NCBI GenBank assembly: GCA_947073895.1
Contig: CAMTNN010000006.1
Span: 1 to 21,631, forward strand
Direction of reading: 5' to 3'
Source of the DNA: an uncultured cyanobacterium
Lineage (GTDB): Bacteria; Cyanobacteriota; Vampirovibrionia; Gastranaerophilales; Gastranaerophilaceae
Length of the DNA stretch: 21,631 nucleotides
The translations under genes were made by a program, and so were the position numbers. This document shows positions 1 through 7,631 of the stretch, in pieces (the stretch's first letter is position 1; every line of letters begins with the position of its first letter). The notes under the pieces were generated by a model, which was not told the DNA's origin, did not search any database, and was given only the letters and a program-made list of their open reading frames with translations.

Positions 1-570
1 ATCTTCACCTAATTCTTGTTTGATTCTTATTTTCAAAGAATTTCCTAATTTTTGAATTTGAGAACCAGCATCATTAATATAAAATTCTTGAAAAACTTCG
101 TGTCCGTAGAATTTAAGCAGATTAGCTAAAGCACTTCCCATTGCAGCCCAGCGTCCGTGTCCGATGTGAAAAGGCCCTGTCGGATTAGCTGAAACATATT
201 CAAGCAAGATTTTTTCGGTAGGAACACCTTCCGGGCGTCCGTAGTTTTCACCCTTTGTAAGGATTTCTGCCACAGCGTTTGCAAGAAGTGAGTTTTCGAT
301 TTTAAAGTTAATAAAACCGCCAACTACAGAAACTGAATAATTTTCTTTTCCCAAAAATTCAATAATAGCATTTGCAATCATAGGAGGAGCAATTTTTGCT
401 GAACGCGCAAGCGATGAAACATTAACCGCAAAATCGCCAAACTCAGGATTTTTTGGCTTTTCAATCATAAGAGAAAACGTATCATCTTCTCCCATTTGCC
501 CTAATTTGCCTGCAACAGCTGCTTTTTTTATACCATTACTAACTTCGTTTAAGAAAAAATCTTTTAGCAT
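1..570 (-). CDS. argS: Arginyl-tRNA synthetase, N-terminal part (runs off the window)
   Basis: Class I aminoacyl-tRNA synthetase that charges tRNA-Arg in the cytoplasm. Only the first 190 codons are inside the window; the gene continues beyond base 1. The first ~110 residues look like the Arg-specific N-terminal (Add-1) domain, with the stretch NPEFGDFAVN at about 41-50. They are followed by EYVSANPTGPFHIGHGRWA (124-142), the ArgRS form of the class I HIGH signature (HIGH at 135-138). The ATG at 570 is preceded by AGGGAA about 8 bases upstream. An extended -10 promoter lies 34 bases upstream, and the gene is divergent from the flagellar block. No frameshift or missing motif is seen in the visible part. 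The family call is firm; the KMSKS half cannot be checked here. Confidence 0.96.
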   Translation of the reverse strand, partial: MLKDFFLNEVSNGIKKAAVAGKLGQMGEDDTFSLMIEKPKNPEFGDFAVNVSSLARSAKIAPPMIANAIIEFLGKENYSVSVVGGFINFKIENSLLANAVAEILTKGENYGRPEGVPTEKILLEYVSANPTGPFHIGHGRWAAMGSALANLLKFYGHEVFQEFYINDAGSQIQKLGNSLKIRIKQELGED

Positions 571-603
571 TCTTTATTCCCTTTATTTTTATTCTTTTTA
601 ACA

Positions 604-612
604 ATTATAGCA
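604..612 (-). promoter_or_regulatory. Extended -10 promoter for argS
   Basis: Read on the minus strand this is TGCTATAAT, a perfect -10 hexamer with the upstream TG of an extended -10 element. No good -35 hexamer sits at the usual spacing. The predicted start near 597 would give an argS leader of about 27 bases that carries the ribosome binding site. The same 9-mer recurs in front of the pilin-like gene (15579-15587). Confidence 0.6.
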
Positions 613-643
613 AAAAAAATTTTTGTTTGGGTTTTATGTTAGT

Positions 644-1303
644 ATGCCAACAATAAATTATTCAGCTTTACCTAAATTAGATAGTAAGTTTTCTGCTTTT
701 GCGGGAAATACTTTGTCTCGCAGACGCCCTGATACAAATTATGTAATTTCTCAATTACAACATTATCAAACCCAGTATAATAAAAACGGATTATTTACAG
801 ACTTTCTTGTGAGATTAGAACATTTTGGACTCTGCCTGGAAGATGTTAATTTACTGGACTTAGCTGGAATAGTATTTTCTAAGCTTGCTAAATTCCCGAC
901 TACCGAAGAGATGAAAGAACAGTTTTTAAGAAACGGACTTCGTGTTGCAAAAAAACAAGGTGACCCGTTTCATATTCTGGCAAGAATTGTTGATTTAAAA
1001 AAATTGCATGAAAACAGCGGTAACAATTATGAAAGGTTTAAAATGCTGTTTCCTGAAGAAAGAGTTTTAACAGAAATTGTCGAAAATTTTGATAAATCTA
1101 AAAAAAGATTCAGAACCGTGTCAAAATCAACTTCGTCAATTGATAAATACAAATTACAGCTTGCAAGAACAAAAGTTGATATAGCAAAAAAATTGCGTCG
1201 TACAGAAGCATATCCTAGATTATTGGAAGCAAGAGGAATTTTTTCTGAATTAGACTGTCCAAAAGAGTTGAAATTTGTGGAAAGAATGCTTTCAAGATTG
1301 TAA
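644..1303 (+). CDS. Hypothetical protein leading the flagellar block
   Basis: A 219-aa protein whose family I do not recognise. It looks soluble, with no signal peptide or membrane segment. It appears mostly helical, and its C-terminal third is very basic (KKRFRTVSKSTSS, then KLQLARTKVDIAKKLRR). The reading frame opens at a TTG at 623, but the ATG at 644 is preferred because the codons between are T-rich and the TTG has no ribosome site; the ATG also lacks a strong one. It ends 96 bases before fliJ on the same strand, so a flagellar or chaperone-like role is possible by position only. It could equally be an unrelated gene upstream of the flagellar operon, because promoter-like repeats separate it from fliJ. 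Even base use argues that it is a real gene. Confidence 0.75.
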   Translation: MPTINYSALPKLDSKFSAFAGNTLSRRRPDTNYVISQLQHYQTQYNKNGLFTDFLVRLEHFGLCLEDVNLLDLAGIVFSKLAKFPTTEEMKEQFLRNGLRVAKKQGDPFHILARIVDLKKLHENSGNNYERFKMLFPEERVLTEIVENFDKSKKRFRTVSKSTSSIDKYKLQLARTKVDIAKKLRRTEAYPRLLEARGIFSELDCPKELKFVERMLSRL

Positions 1304-1317
1304 AAATTTGACATAAT
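1301..1317 (+). promoter_or_regulatory. Promoter-like direct repeat, copy 1
   Basis: This 17-base stretch matches 1360-1376 with one mismatch. It contains TGACATAAT, which reads as an extended -10 (TG-N-CATAAT), and it also holds a TTGACA hexamer at 1308-1313. It begins at the stop codon of the upstream gene. Promoter activity is inferred. Confidence 0.4.
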
Positions 1318-1328
1318 GGGAATGATAA

Positions 1329-1362
1329 TTAATCATCTAAACAGAGGTATTAAGATGATTAA
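1329..1362. repeat. Perfect 10-bp inverted repeat before fliJ
   Basis: TTAATCATCT at 1329-1338 and AGATGATTAA at 1353-1362 are exact reverse complements with a 14-base spacer. The arm is AT-rich and is followed by only a short mixed A/T run, so it is a weak terminator candidate. A dimeric regulator site is an alternative. It lies between the two promoter-like direct repeats. Confidence 0.55.
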
Positions 1363-1376
1363 AAATTTGTCATAAT
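1360..1376 (+). promoter_or_regulatory. Promoter-like direct repeat, copy 2 (likely fliJ promoter)
   Basis: The second copy of the 17-base repeat contains TGTCATAAT at 1368-1376, an extended -10 form. A start near 1383 would give a leader of about 17 bases before the fliJ ATG at 1400. No convincing -35 is present. Confidence 0.5.
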
Positions 1377-1399
1377 ACACATGCAAGAATGAGTATAGT

Positions 1400-1900
1400 A
1401 TGCCCTTTAGATATAGACTGCAAAAAGTTTTGGATTTCCGTATAAGAAAGAAAGAAGAACAGCTTCTGGTAGTACAGAGAGCTCAACAAGCAGTGTATGA
1501 AGCTGAAGAGCGTATTAAACAAAACGAGCTTGAAATCCAACAGACCGTACAAAACCGAAAAACAGCAGATTTCAGAATGATGGAATATTATGATAAATAT
1601 CTTCATCACCTGTGGGACAAAGCAGAAGCTTTAGAAGCAGAACGGCAAAGACTGCAAGCTATTGTGGATGAAGAAAAACAAAAGCTAGTCAAGCTCGAAC
1701 AAGCGGTAAAAGTTCTTGAAAAACACAAAGAAAAACAAAAAGAAGCCTATTTAGAAGAAGAGAAAGCTGCTGAATTAAGAGCATTTTCAGAAATCGGTGT
1801 ACAGCGATTCTTTATCCAAAACAGAGAGAAAGAGGAAGAAGAACAAGCTGAACTTCAAAAACTTTTAGATGCAGAAGAATTACAATATATGGAAGAATAG
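1400..1900 (+). CDS. fliJ: Flagellar export chaperone FliJ
   Basis: FliJ is a soluble coiled-coil component of the flagellar type III export apparatus; it works with the FliI ATPase and escorts or recycles export chaperones at the inner face of the basal body. The 166-aa length fits the family (about 140-170). The N-terminus PFRYRLQKVLDFRIRKKEEQ is the family signature, the middle is continuous charged heptad-like coiled coil, and the C-terminal AFSEIGVQRF (about 128-137) matches the conserved FliJ tail. Only weak ribosome-site matches precede the ATG. It lies 2 bases upstream of the fliK-like gene, so the two are surely cotranscribed. fliI is not in the window. Confidence 0.85.
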   Translation: MPFRYRLQKVLDFRIRKKEEQLLVVQRAQQAVYEAEERIKQNELEIQQTVQNRKTADFRMMEYYDKYLHHLWDKAEALEAERQRLQAIVDEEKQKLVKLEQAVKVLEKHKEKQKEAYLEEEKAAELRAFSEIGVQRFFIQNREKEEEEQAELQKLLDAEELQYMEE

Positions 1901-1902
1901 TT

Positions 1903-2973
1903 ATGAATATTGAATCATCCGGTATTAATCATACAAATAAAACACAAACACAGACAGCTCAAAAATCTCAGCAAGATTCATCTGTAAAATTTGCAGATGA
2001 ACTAAATGAGCTTAAAGAAACCGAATCAAAAAAAGAAGCTCCTAAAGAAGAAAAAATAGTAAAAGAAGAAGCAAAAGACACTCAAAAATCTGAAACAAAA
2101 GAGCCTATCGATAATCAAAAATTAGACAGGTCTATTAAAGAACTTAGTTCTGTTTTTGTTAAGCTCAATCAATCGGAGGAGAAGATTGCCATTGAGTTAA
2201 AGCCGGAGAAAGAATTTACCGATAATACGATAAAAGGTGAAAATTTGATAAATAACGATTTAAATATTAATGATAATAAAGACATTCTGCCCCAAATGAA
2301 TCCGAATATGAATTTTTCGGGTGACGGGCAGCCATTTTCTTCGTTTATGGGAAATGAAAATAACGAACAAAAAGCAAATAATGTTTTAAACTCTACTGCC
2401 GCTGATTTAGCAGAAGAAGCAGCAATTCTTTCTACAATGGCAGAAAATATAGCTATTGCAAATAAAAATACTCTTGTTCAAGAACCCGTGGAAAAAACTG
2501 TTAACCGTGAAGAAGGTATTAAGAAAGTTGATGTTAAAACAGGTATTACTATAGAAAATGTCGTAAAATACGACCAAATAATAATGAATGAAGCTGATGT
2601 CGAAGTTTTTACTGCTCTTGCAGAAACAGGTGAAGCAAACTTGGAAAATCTTACGCCCGAAGCTGCTCAAAAATCAGTAAAAGTATCTAAAACGCTGGCT
2701 GACATGCTTGTTAAAGCAAAAGAAACTCAACAACCTTTGAGAATAGATTTTGACAATGGAATTTCTGTCATTATAAAAATATCAAGGGATGGAAAAGTCT
2801 CAGCAGACTTCCTTCCATCAACACAGATAGCGGAAGCATATCTAAAAGAAAACTTACCTCTTTTGAAACAACGGTTTGATGAAAAAAATCTTGAATATGA
2901 TGAATTAAACCGCAGAGAACGAAGAGAACAAGATAAAAATAATAACAAAAAGAAAGGCCGCGACGATGAATGA
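1903..2973 (+). CDS. fliK: FliK-like flagellar hook-length control protein
   Basis: FliK is exported through the flagellar apparatus, measures hook length and switches export specificity. This 356-aa protein has the expected layout. A long, low-complexity Lys/Glu/Asn-rich N-terminal region (about 1-250) is likely disordered. A compact C-terminal domain follows (about 276-340) with alternating strands around PLRIDFDNGISVIIKISRDG, then a helix with AYLKENLPLLKQRF, which resembles the Flg_hook domain. The last 20 residues are highly charged. The start follows the fliJ stop by 2 bases, with a GGAAGA ribosome site inside the end of fliJ. The stop overlaps the next gene by 8 bases. Sequence conservation is weak, so the name rests on architecture and position. 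Confidence 0.65.
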   Translation: MNIESSGINHTNKTQTQTAQKSQQDSSVKFADELNELKETESKKEAPKEEKIVKEEAKDTQKSETKEPIDNQKLDRSIKELSSVFVKLNQSEEKIAIELKPEKEFTDNTIKGENLINNDLNINDNKDILPQMNPNMNFSGDGQPFSSFMGNENNEQKANNVLNSTAADLAEEAAILSTMAENIAIANKNTLVQEPVEKTVNREEGIKKVDVKTGITIENVVKYDQIIMNEADVEVFTALAETGEANLENLTPEAAQKSVKVSKTLADMLVKAKETQQPLRIDFDNGISVIIKISRDGKVSADFLPSTQIAEAYLKENLPLLKQRFDEKNLEYDELNRRERREQDKNNNKKKGRDDE

Positions 2974-3802
2974 TATTTATACAACCGCGATAAATACCCA
3001 AAAAGCTACTATTCAGTGGATGGATGTGCTTGCGGATAACTTGACAAATGTTTATTCGCCGGGGTTCAGAGAAAATAAGGTTAATTTCAAAACATTCCTT
3101 GGCGGAGCTGTTATTGACCATAATCTTAAAAACTTCGGTCAAGGTAAGTCAACTCCGGGTACTTCAAACGAAAACCTTTTCTTCGAAGGAACTGGATTCT
3201 TTGTAGTAAGAAATCCCGAAGGAAATGTATCTTATACACGTATAGGTGAATTTACTTTTGATTCAGAAGGTGTTTACCGTGCCTCTAACGGCGCAACCGT
3301 TCAAGGTTATATCCTGAATGATAAAGGTGAAATTATGTCAGGCACTAAATCCATAAGTGCTGATTTGTACGAAGAAACTGCTTTAAAAGGCGGTGCAATG
3401 AGTATTCCTACTACAAATATTAAACTCTGGATTGACCCTAACAACGGTAAGTTCTTAGGAAAGTATGACGAATACGAAATCAAAAATGACGGAACAATTT
3501 ACGGTAAGGCAGACGGCGGTAACCGTTCAGTTCCTTTATATAAAATAGCGACAGCAAATTTCCATAACCCGAGCGGGTTGTATGAAGTAAAACAAGGCGT
3601 GTTTGTTGAAACAGAAGAATCAGGAAAACCTATTGTCGGCCGCGGAGAAATTCGTTCAGGCTTGTTGGAACAGTCAAATATTGACTTCAAAAACAATATG
3701 GCTGATTATCAGATGGCAAAGGTTCAAATGGAACTTGTAAAAGCATTGATTAAAACAAACAAAGACCTGTTACAATCAGCAATGGAAATGGCAACACAAT
3801 AG
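2966..3802 (+). CDS. Flagellar hook/basal-body rod family protein (FlgE/FlgF/FlgG type)
   Basis: An extracytoplasmic structural protein of the flagellar rod or hook, exported by the flagellar type III system. In its 278 aa, the N-terminal rod motif (about 1-45) includes DVLADNLTNVYSPGFRENKV, the local form of the ANNLANVNTxGFK signature. The FlgE/F/G-like middle contains GTGFFVVRNPEGNVSYTRIG (about 76-95). The C-terminal helix (about 225-278) starts RSGLLEQSNIDFKNNMADYQ and would pair with the N-terminal helix. The length is closest to FlgF/FlgG (250-260 aa), shorter than most FlgE proteins, and the C-terminal helix is divergent, so I give no exact symbol. The ATG overlaps the preceding gene by 8 bases and has AGAAAGG upstream. 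It is the last gene of the block. Confidence 0.85.
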   Translation: MNDIYTTAINTQKATIQWMDVLADNLTNVYSPGFRENKVNFKTFLGGAVIDHNLKNFGQGKSTPGTSNENLFFEGTGFFVVRNPEGNVSYTRIGEFTFDSEGVYRASNGATVQGYILNDKGEIMSGTKSISADLYEETALKGGAMSIPTTNIKLWIDPNNGKFLGKYDEYEIKNDGTIYGKADGGNRSVPLYKIATANFHNPSGLYEVKQGVFVETEESGKPIVGRGEIRSGLLEQSNIDFKNNMADYQMAKVQMELVKALIKTNKDLLQSAMEMATQ

Positions 3803-3907
3803 GTGCTACGCACGTAGGTATTTGGGCGGCTAGTTTAGTCGAATTCCAGGTTAATATTTAAAACTACCGGCCCGCCTTTAGGTAAGACTATCAGTTGGAT
3901 GAGCACC
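3802..3907 (+). ncRNA. Candidate structured RNA with a possible pseudoknot, 3' of the flagellar block
   Basis: About 106 bases fold by eye into a closed structure. P1 is GGTGCT (3802-3807) with AGCACC (3902-3907). P2 is GGCGG (3825-3829) with CCGCC (3872-3876). Stacked P3 is TAGTTT (3831-3836) with AAACTA (3861-3866). A loop segment TAGTC (3836-3840) is complementary to GACTA (3886-3890), outside P2, which would make a pseudoknot. P1 starts on the last base of the upstream stop codon, and an intrinsic terminator lies 36 bases after P1. It has higher GC than its surroundings. I could not match it to a known riboswitch, ribozyme or 6S/tmRNA/SRP pattern. It could be a processed 3' UTR RNA or an independent small RNA; no promoter is obvious. 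Confidence 0.5.
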
Positions 3908-3942
3908 ATAAAAAATTAATCTTTAGTTAAACTCCGTTTTAT

Positions 3943-3983
3943 AAAGGAATTAGAGAGAAGTCTTTAATTCCTTTTTATTTTTT
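3943..3983 (+). terminator. Rho-independent terminator of the flagellar block
   Basis: A 14-bp stem runs 3943-3956 against 3961-3974, with one G-T pair and a GAAG loop, and is followed by a T-rich tail (TTATTTTTT to 3983). It ends transcription of the flagellar block and the RNA candidate just before the convergent recJ. The opposite-strand tail is poor, so it probably works in the plus direction only. Confidence 0.88.
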
Positions 3984-3989
3984 GCGAAC

Positions 3990-6323
3990 TTAAACCTCAA
4001 TTGTCATAAATTTGTTTTTATAGTCATTAATTGTATTCATCAATTCCACAAATTCTGCATACTTTATGCTGTGCAATGCTCTTGAAAGCTCAACTGCACC
4101 AAGACTTTCAATAATATAATTGTCTTCTTCTCTTTTAATAATTCTAATCATTCCGCAATCTGCAAACACATCCAAAAGTGTTTCAACTGCCTCCTCAGTA
4201 ATTCCTAACGCAGCAGCAGCGCGAATAAAAACAAACTTACCTTCAAGATTATTACAACAGTATTTAATCATACTTGCAAAAGATTTTAGAATACTTTCTT
4301 CATCTAATCTATAGTTTTGATAATTCATATAATGCAAAGCCGTCGCACAAACTGATTGTTTAAGATTATCAAGGACATCCTCTTCACAAGGATAATCAAA
4401 GAACATTAAAACATCATTCTTGCAAGCTGTCTGGCGATTGATTATACATTTTGAAATCTCAGCATAAGGTTTTAATGATTCAAGAATTTTTCTATCTTCT
4501 ACAAAAACCGACACTCCGAGTTTTGAATTCTTAATATAATCATTTACCTGCGCAAAAATATTTGTTTTTTTGCGATGATCATAAACTTTAATTTTTGATT
4601 GTTCTTCTTCTTTTAAAGCGTCTGAATGAACATCTTTAAGAATCAACTGTACATTTGTAACCCCGTTAAAAGTATTTAACTGTGGAGCAAACGCAATGTC
4701 GAGTTTATCACCAGCAATCAGCGGGATATCCCCTCTTGACCACCAAACACAATCTTTTGTACCGTCAGGAGTATTAACAATCAGTTTCAAATGGTCTTTG
4801 GTTGAGCCCATTAACATTTTTTGTTTAAGTGTTAAATTCTTAACTGCAAAAGTTGGTGACGGATTTGACATCCCAAACGGCTCAAGTTTAGAAATCTCTT
4901 CCACAAGGGAAATATCAACATCCTTAATATCCAGTTCCAAATCAATATCAAGAGAAGGACTAAGTTTTTCACCGTTCAACATCTCATCAATGGTTTTATT
5001 CAAAGCTTTTTTAACCGTTTCAAAAGAAACTTTTTCTTCATTAAACGAAAATCCGCCGGCAAGCTGGTGTCCGCCAAACCCGTCAAAATAATCGGAAATA
5101 TTGGACATAATATCATACAAGTTTAATTCTTTAACCCCGCGGGCTGAACATCTGAATTGTTTTGTTTCTTCAGAATAAGTCATAATAAACGCAGGTTTAT
5201 AGTATTTTTCAACAAACTTTGAAGCAACAATCCCGATAATTCCGATATGCCATTCTTTATTGAATAACACGACAGCGTTATCTCTCATGCCGGTTGCTTT
5301 CCATAATTCGTCTGCTTCTGCAAAAGTATCTGAACAAAGTTCCTGACGAAGTTTGTTATAGTTTTCAAGAGTTATAATCGACATCTCAATTTCCTGTTTA
5401 TTTTCAGATGTCATTAATTTAATCGCAGCATCTACAGTATCCAAACGTCCTGAAGCATTTATTCTCGGCGCAATCGTAAATGCTACCTGTTCGGAAGTTA
5501 AACCATTATCAACTCCCACTCCTGCAACATCAAGCATACGTTTTAAACCATAATGTTTTCCTGCTGCAATAAGTTCTAAACCTCGTGCTACAAAATAACG
5601 GTTTTCGCCAATCAACGGTACTAAATCCGCAATTGTACCTACAGTTACATAAGGAAGCAAGTCCATGCTGAAAGAAAGTTTATCATATCGTTCCAAAACG
5701 CCTTGTGCAAGTTTAAACGCTACTCCAACACCTGCTAGAGAAGTTAAGTATTCAATCTGCAAAGCTGTTAATTTTTCATCCAGAGCGTTCATTGACTTAG
5801 GGTTAATAATCGCATAAGCTTCAGGCAATGTTTCAGGCGCTTCGTGGTGGTCGGTGATAATAATATCCCGTCCAAAACTATTAATAAATTTAACTTCATC
5901 AATATTACTAATACCGTTATCTACCGTAATAATAAGTTTCGGCTGTTTTTGGCTCATCAGTTTAACAAGCGCTTTTGAATTAAGTCCGTGTCCTTCACTT
6001 TCCCTATTCGGGATATAGAAATCTACATTTGCACCTAAATACTTGAATGTTTTTAAAAGAACAGAAGTAGAAGTTACACCATCAGCGTCAAAGTCACCAT
6101 AGATAAGAATATTTTCTTTTTCATCAATAGCTTTAACAATTCTATCCACAGCTTTTTGCATATCACAAAACGCATTCGGGTGAGTCAAAGTAATTTCAAG
6201 AGGATGCAAAAATTCTCTTTTTGCACCCTCAGAAACTATACCTCTTACTTCCAAAAGCCTGTCAATTAAAGGCTTTTTGTTATCATTATTACTTTTTAAA
6301 TTCCATTCTTTTGTACAAGACAT
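3990..6323 (-). CDS. recJ: Single-stranded-DNA-specific 5'-3' exonuclease RecJ
   Basis: RecJ degrades single-stranded DNA 5' to 3' in recombination and repair, using divalent metals held by DHH-family motifs. Visible in the 777-aa product are motif I YGDFDADGVTS (75-85), VDNG (134-137), the DHH motif TDHHEAPE (157-164), APRINASGRLDTVDAA further on, and the DHHA1 glycine motif FGGHQLAGGFSF. The usual nucleic-acid-binding (OB-like) region follows. The length exceeds E. coli RecJ (577) and matches the long Firmicutes/cyanobacterial type, with an extra C-terminal domain of about 200 residues. The ATG lies inside the end of the ctp gene (28-base overlap), which suggests translational coupling. W7 matches the usual RecJ N-terminus and supports this start. 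Confidence 0.96.
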   Translation of the reverse strand: MSCTKEWNLKSNNDNKKPLIDRLLEVRGIVSEGAKREFLHPLEITLTHPNAFCDMQKAVDRIVKAIDEKENILIYGDFDADGVTSTSVLLKTFKYLGANVDFYIPNRESEGHGLNSKALVKLMSQKQPKLIITVDNGISNIDEVKFINSFGRDIIITDHHEAPETLPEAYAIINPKSMNALDEKLTALQIEYLTSLAGVGVAFKLAQGVLERYDKLSFSMDLLPYVTVGTIADLVPLIGENRYFVARGLELIAAGKHYGLKRMLDVAGVGVDNGLTSEQVAFTIAPRINASGRLDTVDAAIKLMTSENKQEIEMSIITLENYNKLRQELCSDTFAEADELWKATGMRDNAVVLFNKEWHIGIIGIVASKFVEKYYKPAFIMTYSEETKQFRCSARGVKELNLYDIMSNISDYFDGFGGHQLAGGFSFNEEKVSFETVKKALNKTIDEMLNGEKLSPSLDIDLELDIKDVDISLVEEISKLEPFGMSNPSPTFAVKNLTLKQKMLMGSTKDHLKLIVNTPDGTKDCVWWSRGDIPLIAGDKLDIAFAPQLNTFNGVTNVQLILKDVHSDALKEEEQSKIKVYDHRKKTNIFAQVNDYIKNSKLGVSVFVEDRKILESLKPYAEISKCIINRQTACKNDVLMFFDYPCEEDVLDNLKQSVCATALHYMNYQNYRLDEESILKSFASMIKYCCNNLEGKFVFIRAAAALGITEEAVETLLDVFADCGMIRIIKREEDNYIIESLGAVELSRALHSIKYAEFVELMNTINDYKNKFMTIEV

Positions 6324-7504
6324 GACATTTGTTCCAATACTTCAATCGCTTTTTTCAACTGAACATCGTCTTTTGCTTCGACATTCTCTTTAGTCAATTC
6401 TACCACAACATCAGGTGTAATACCTTTTTTGTGAATATCAGTTCCTGACGGAGTCAAATATCTCTGAATTGTAATATTCATACCAGCTTCATCAGGTAAT
6501 CTGTTAATCTCCTGCACCAAACCTTTACCAAATGACTGTTCACCAACAATTGTAGCTCTGTGATTATCTTTCAAAGCTCCGGAAAGAATTTCACTTGCTG
6601 AGGCTGAACCTTTGTTAATCAAAACAACAATCGGTTTAGAAGTTGCCTGATTATATCTGGCTCTAGTTGTACTTTTGTATCTGTCTCTATCAACTGTACT
6701 TACGATAACTCCGCCTTTTAAAAGCATATCGGAAATATAAATTGCATTAGTCAAAAGCCCGCCCGGATTTGAACGTAAATCAATAATATACCCTTTTTTG
6801 TCGTTTGATTTATTCAAAATTTCTTCAATTTCAGCCGCTGCATTTTTGCTTATAAAAGAACTCAATCTAATATATTGAATATCCTCAGGAATAACACTTG
6901 TTTCAAACGGCGGTTTAGTTGAAACCGATTTAATTTCAATTTCATCTCTTACAATACTGTAAACCTTATTCGGACAATCTTTTCTTTGAATCAAAAGGTT
7001 AACGGTTGTACCTTTTTCTCCTCTAATTTTATCTGCTGCAGCTTCTACAGTAATACCTTTTGTACTTTCACCATTGATTTCCAAAATCAAGTCATCAGAT
7101 AGAATTCCTGCTCTTTCTGCCGGCGAGTCTTCCAAAGGTGCAATTACCACAAGTTTTCCGTCTCTAACTCCGATTTGAGTTCCAATCCCCTTTAAAGAAC
7201 CTTTGATTGATTGTGTCTCTTCTGAAAACTCTTTTGGCGGTAACAATCTTGTATAAGGATCATTCAAGCTCGCAAGCATTGTATCAATTGCTACATAAGC
7301 ATCTTCTGCTGTTTTAAGTTTATGATCGTATTTATAACGCCATTTTGCCCACTCTTGATGGTTATTAGACGGATCATAGTATTTTTTATTAACGATTTTC
7401 CACACATCATCGTACAGCTCAGCCGGTGTAGCCGCAAACACACTGCCACACGAAATATATATTGCAGCCATTATTGCCAAGCCCGGTTTTATAAATCTGT
7501 TCAT
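6296..7504 (-). CDS. ctpA: C-terminal processing serine protease, S41 family (CtpA-type)
   Basis: Exported PDZ protease that trims or degrades proteins in the periplasm. The 402-aa product has an N-terminal signal peptide (basic MNRFIKPG, hydrophobic core to about residue 22, likely cleavage after VFA at about 24). A PDZ domain follows (about 100-185, with SPAERAGILSDDLILEINGE), then the S41 core. The catalytic Ser-Lys dyad is probably Ser302 in NKGSASASEI and Lys327 in GEQSFGKG; their spacing of 25 matches known family members. The ATG has a strong GAGGAG site 6 bases upstream. It is first in a two-gene unit with recJ. The substrate is not predictable; the CtpA name is by type, not by proven orthology. 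Confidence 0.93.
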   Translation of the reverse strand: MNRFIKPGLAIMAAIYISCGSVFAATPAELYDDVWKIVNKKYYDPSNNHQEWAKWRYKYDHKLKTAEDAYVAIDTMLASLNDPYTRLLPPKEFSEETQSIKGSLKGIGTQIGVRDGKLVVIAPLEDSPAERAGILSDDLILEINGESTKGITVEAAADKIRGEKGTTVNLLIQRKDCPNKVYSIVRDEIEIKSVSTKPPFETSVIPEDIQYIRLSSFISKNAAAEIEEILNKSNDKKGYIIDLRSNPGGLLTNAIYISDMLLKGGVIVSTVDRDRYKSTTRARYNQATSKPIVVLINKGSASASEILSGALKDNHRATIVGEQSFGKGLVQEINRLPDEAGMNITIQRYLTPSGTDIHKKGITPDVVVELTKENVEAKDDVQLKKAIEVLEQMSCLVQKNGI

Positions 7505-7538
7505 TAATCACTCCTCTATTCAAACAAAGCGCTTTTAT

Positions 7539-7544
7539 ATTATA
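7539..7544 (-). promoter_or_regulatory. -10 element for the ctp-recJ unit
   Basis: TATAAT on the minus strand, 35 bases before the ctp start codon. The closest -35-like TTGAAA is about 20 bases upstream of it, a long spacing, so the promoter call rests mainly on the perfect -10 and its position in the divergent gap. Confidence 0.5.
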
Positions 7545-7631
7545 GTACACAATATCTTAAAATATTTCAAATTTATTGGCAAAAAAATTTTTTACTGGTT
7601 TTGAAATATATGTTTTTGAAAGGATTTTTAA

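Noticed and set aside
2771..3142. 123-codon minus-strand ORF across the fliK/flg junction
   Set aside because: It lies opposite two genes with clear flagellar family features, its translation is Cys/His/Ile-rich with no domain, and it has no start signals of its own.
3802..3907. tmRNA, 6S RNA, SRP RNA, RNase P RNA or tRNA
   Set aside because: It lacks the conserved cores of these RNAs: no T-loop/CCA, no GGAAGC-type SRP loop, no RNase P P4 bases and no long bubble hairpin.
4696..5091. 131-codon plus-strand ORF inside recJ
   Set aside because: It is antisense to conserved recJ sequence, and its Ser-rich translation is a product of the complementary codons.
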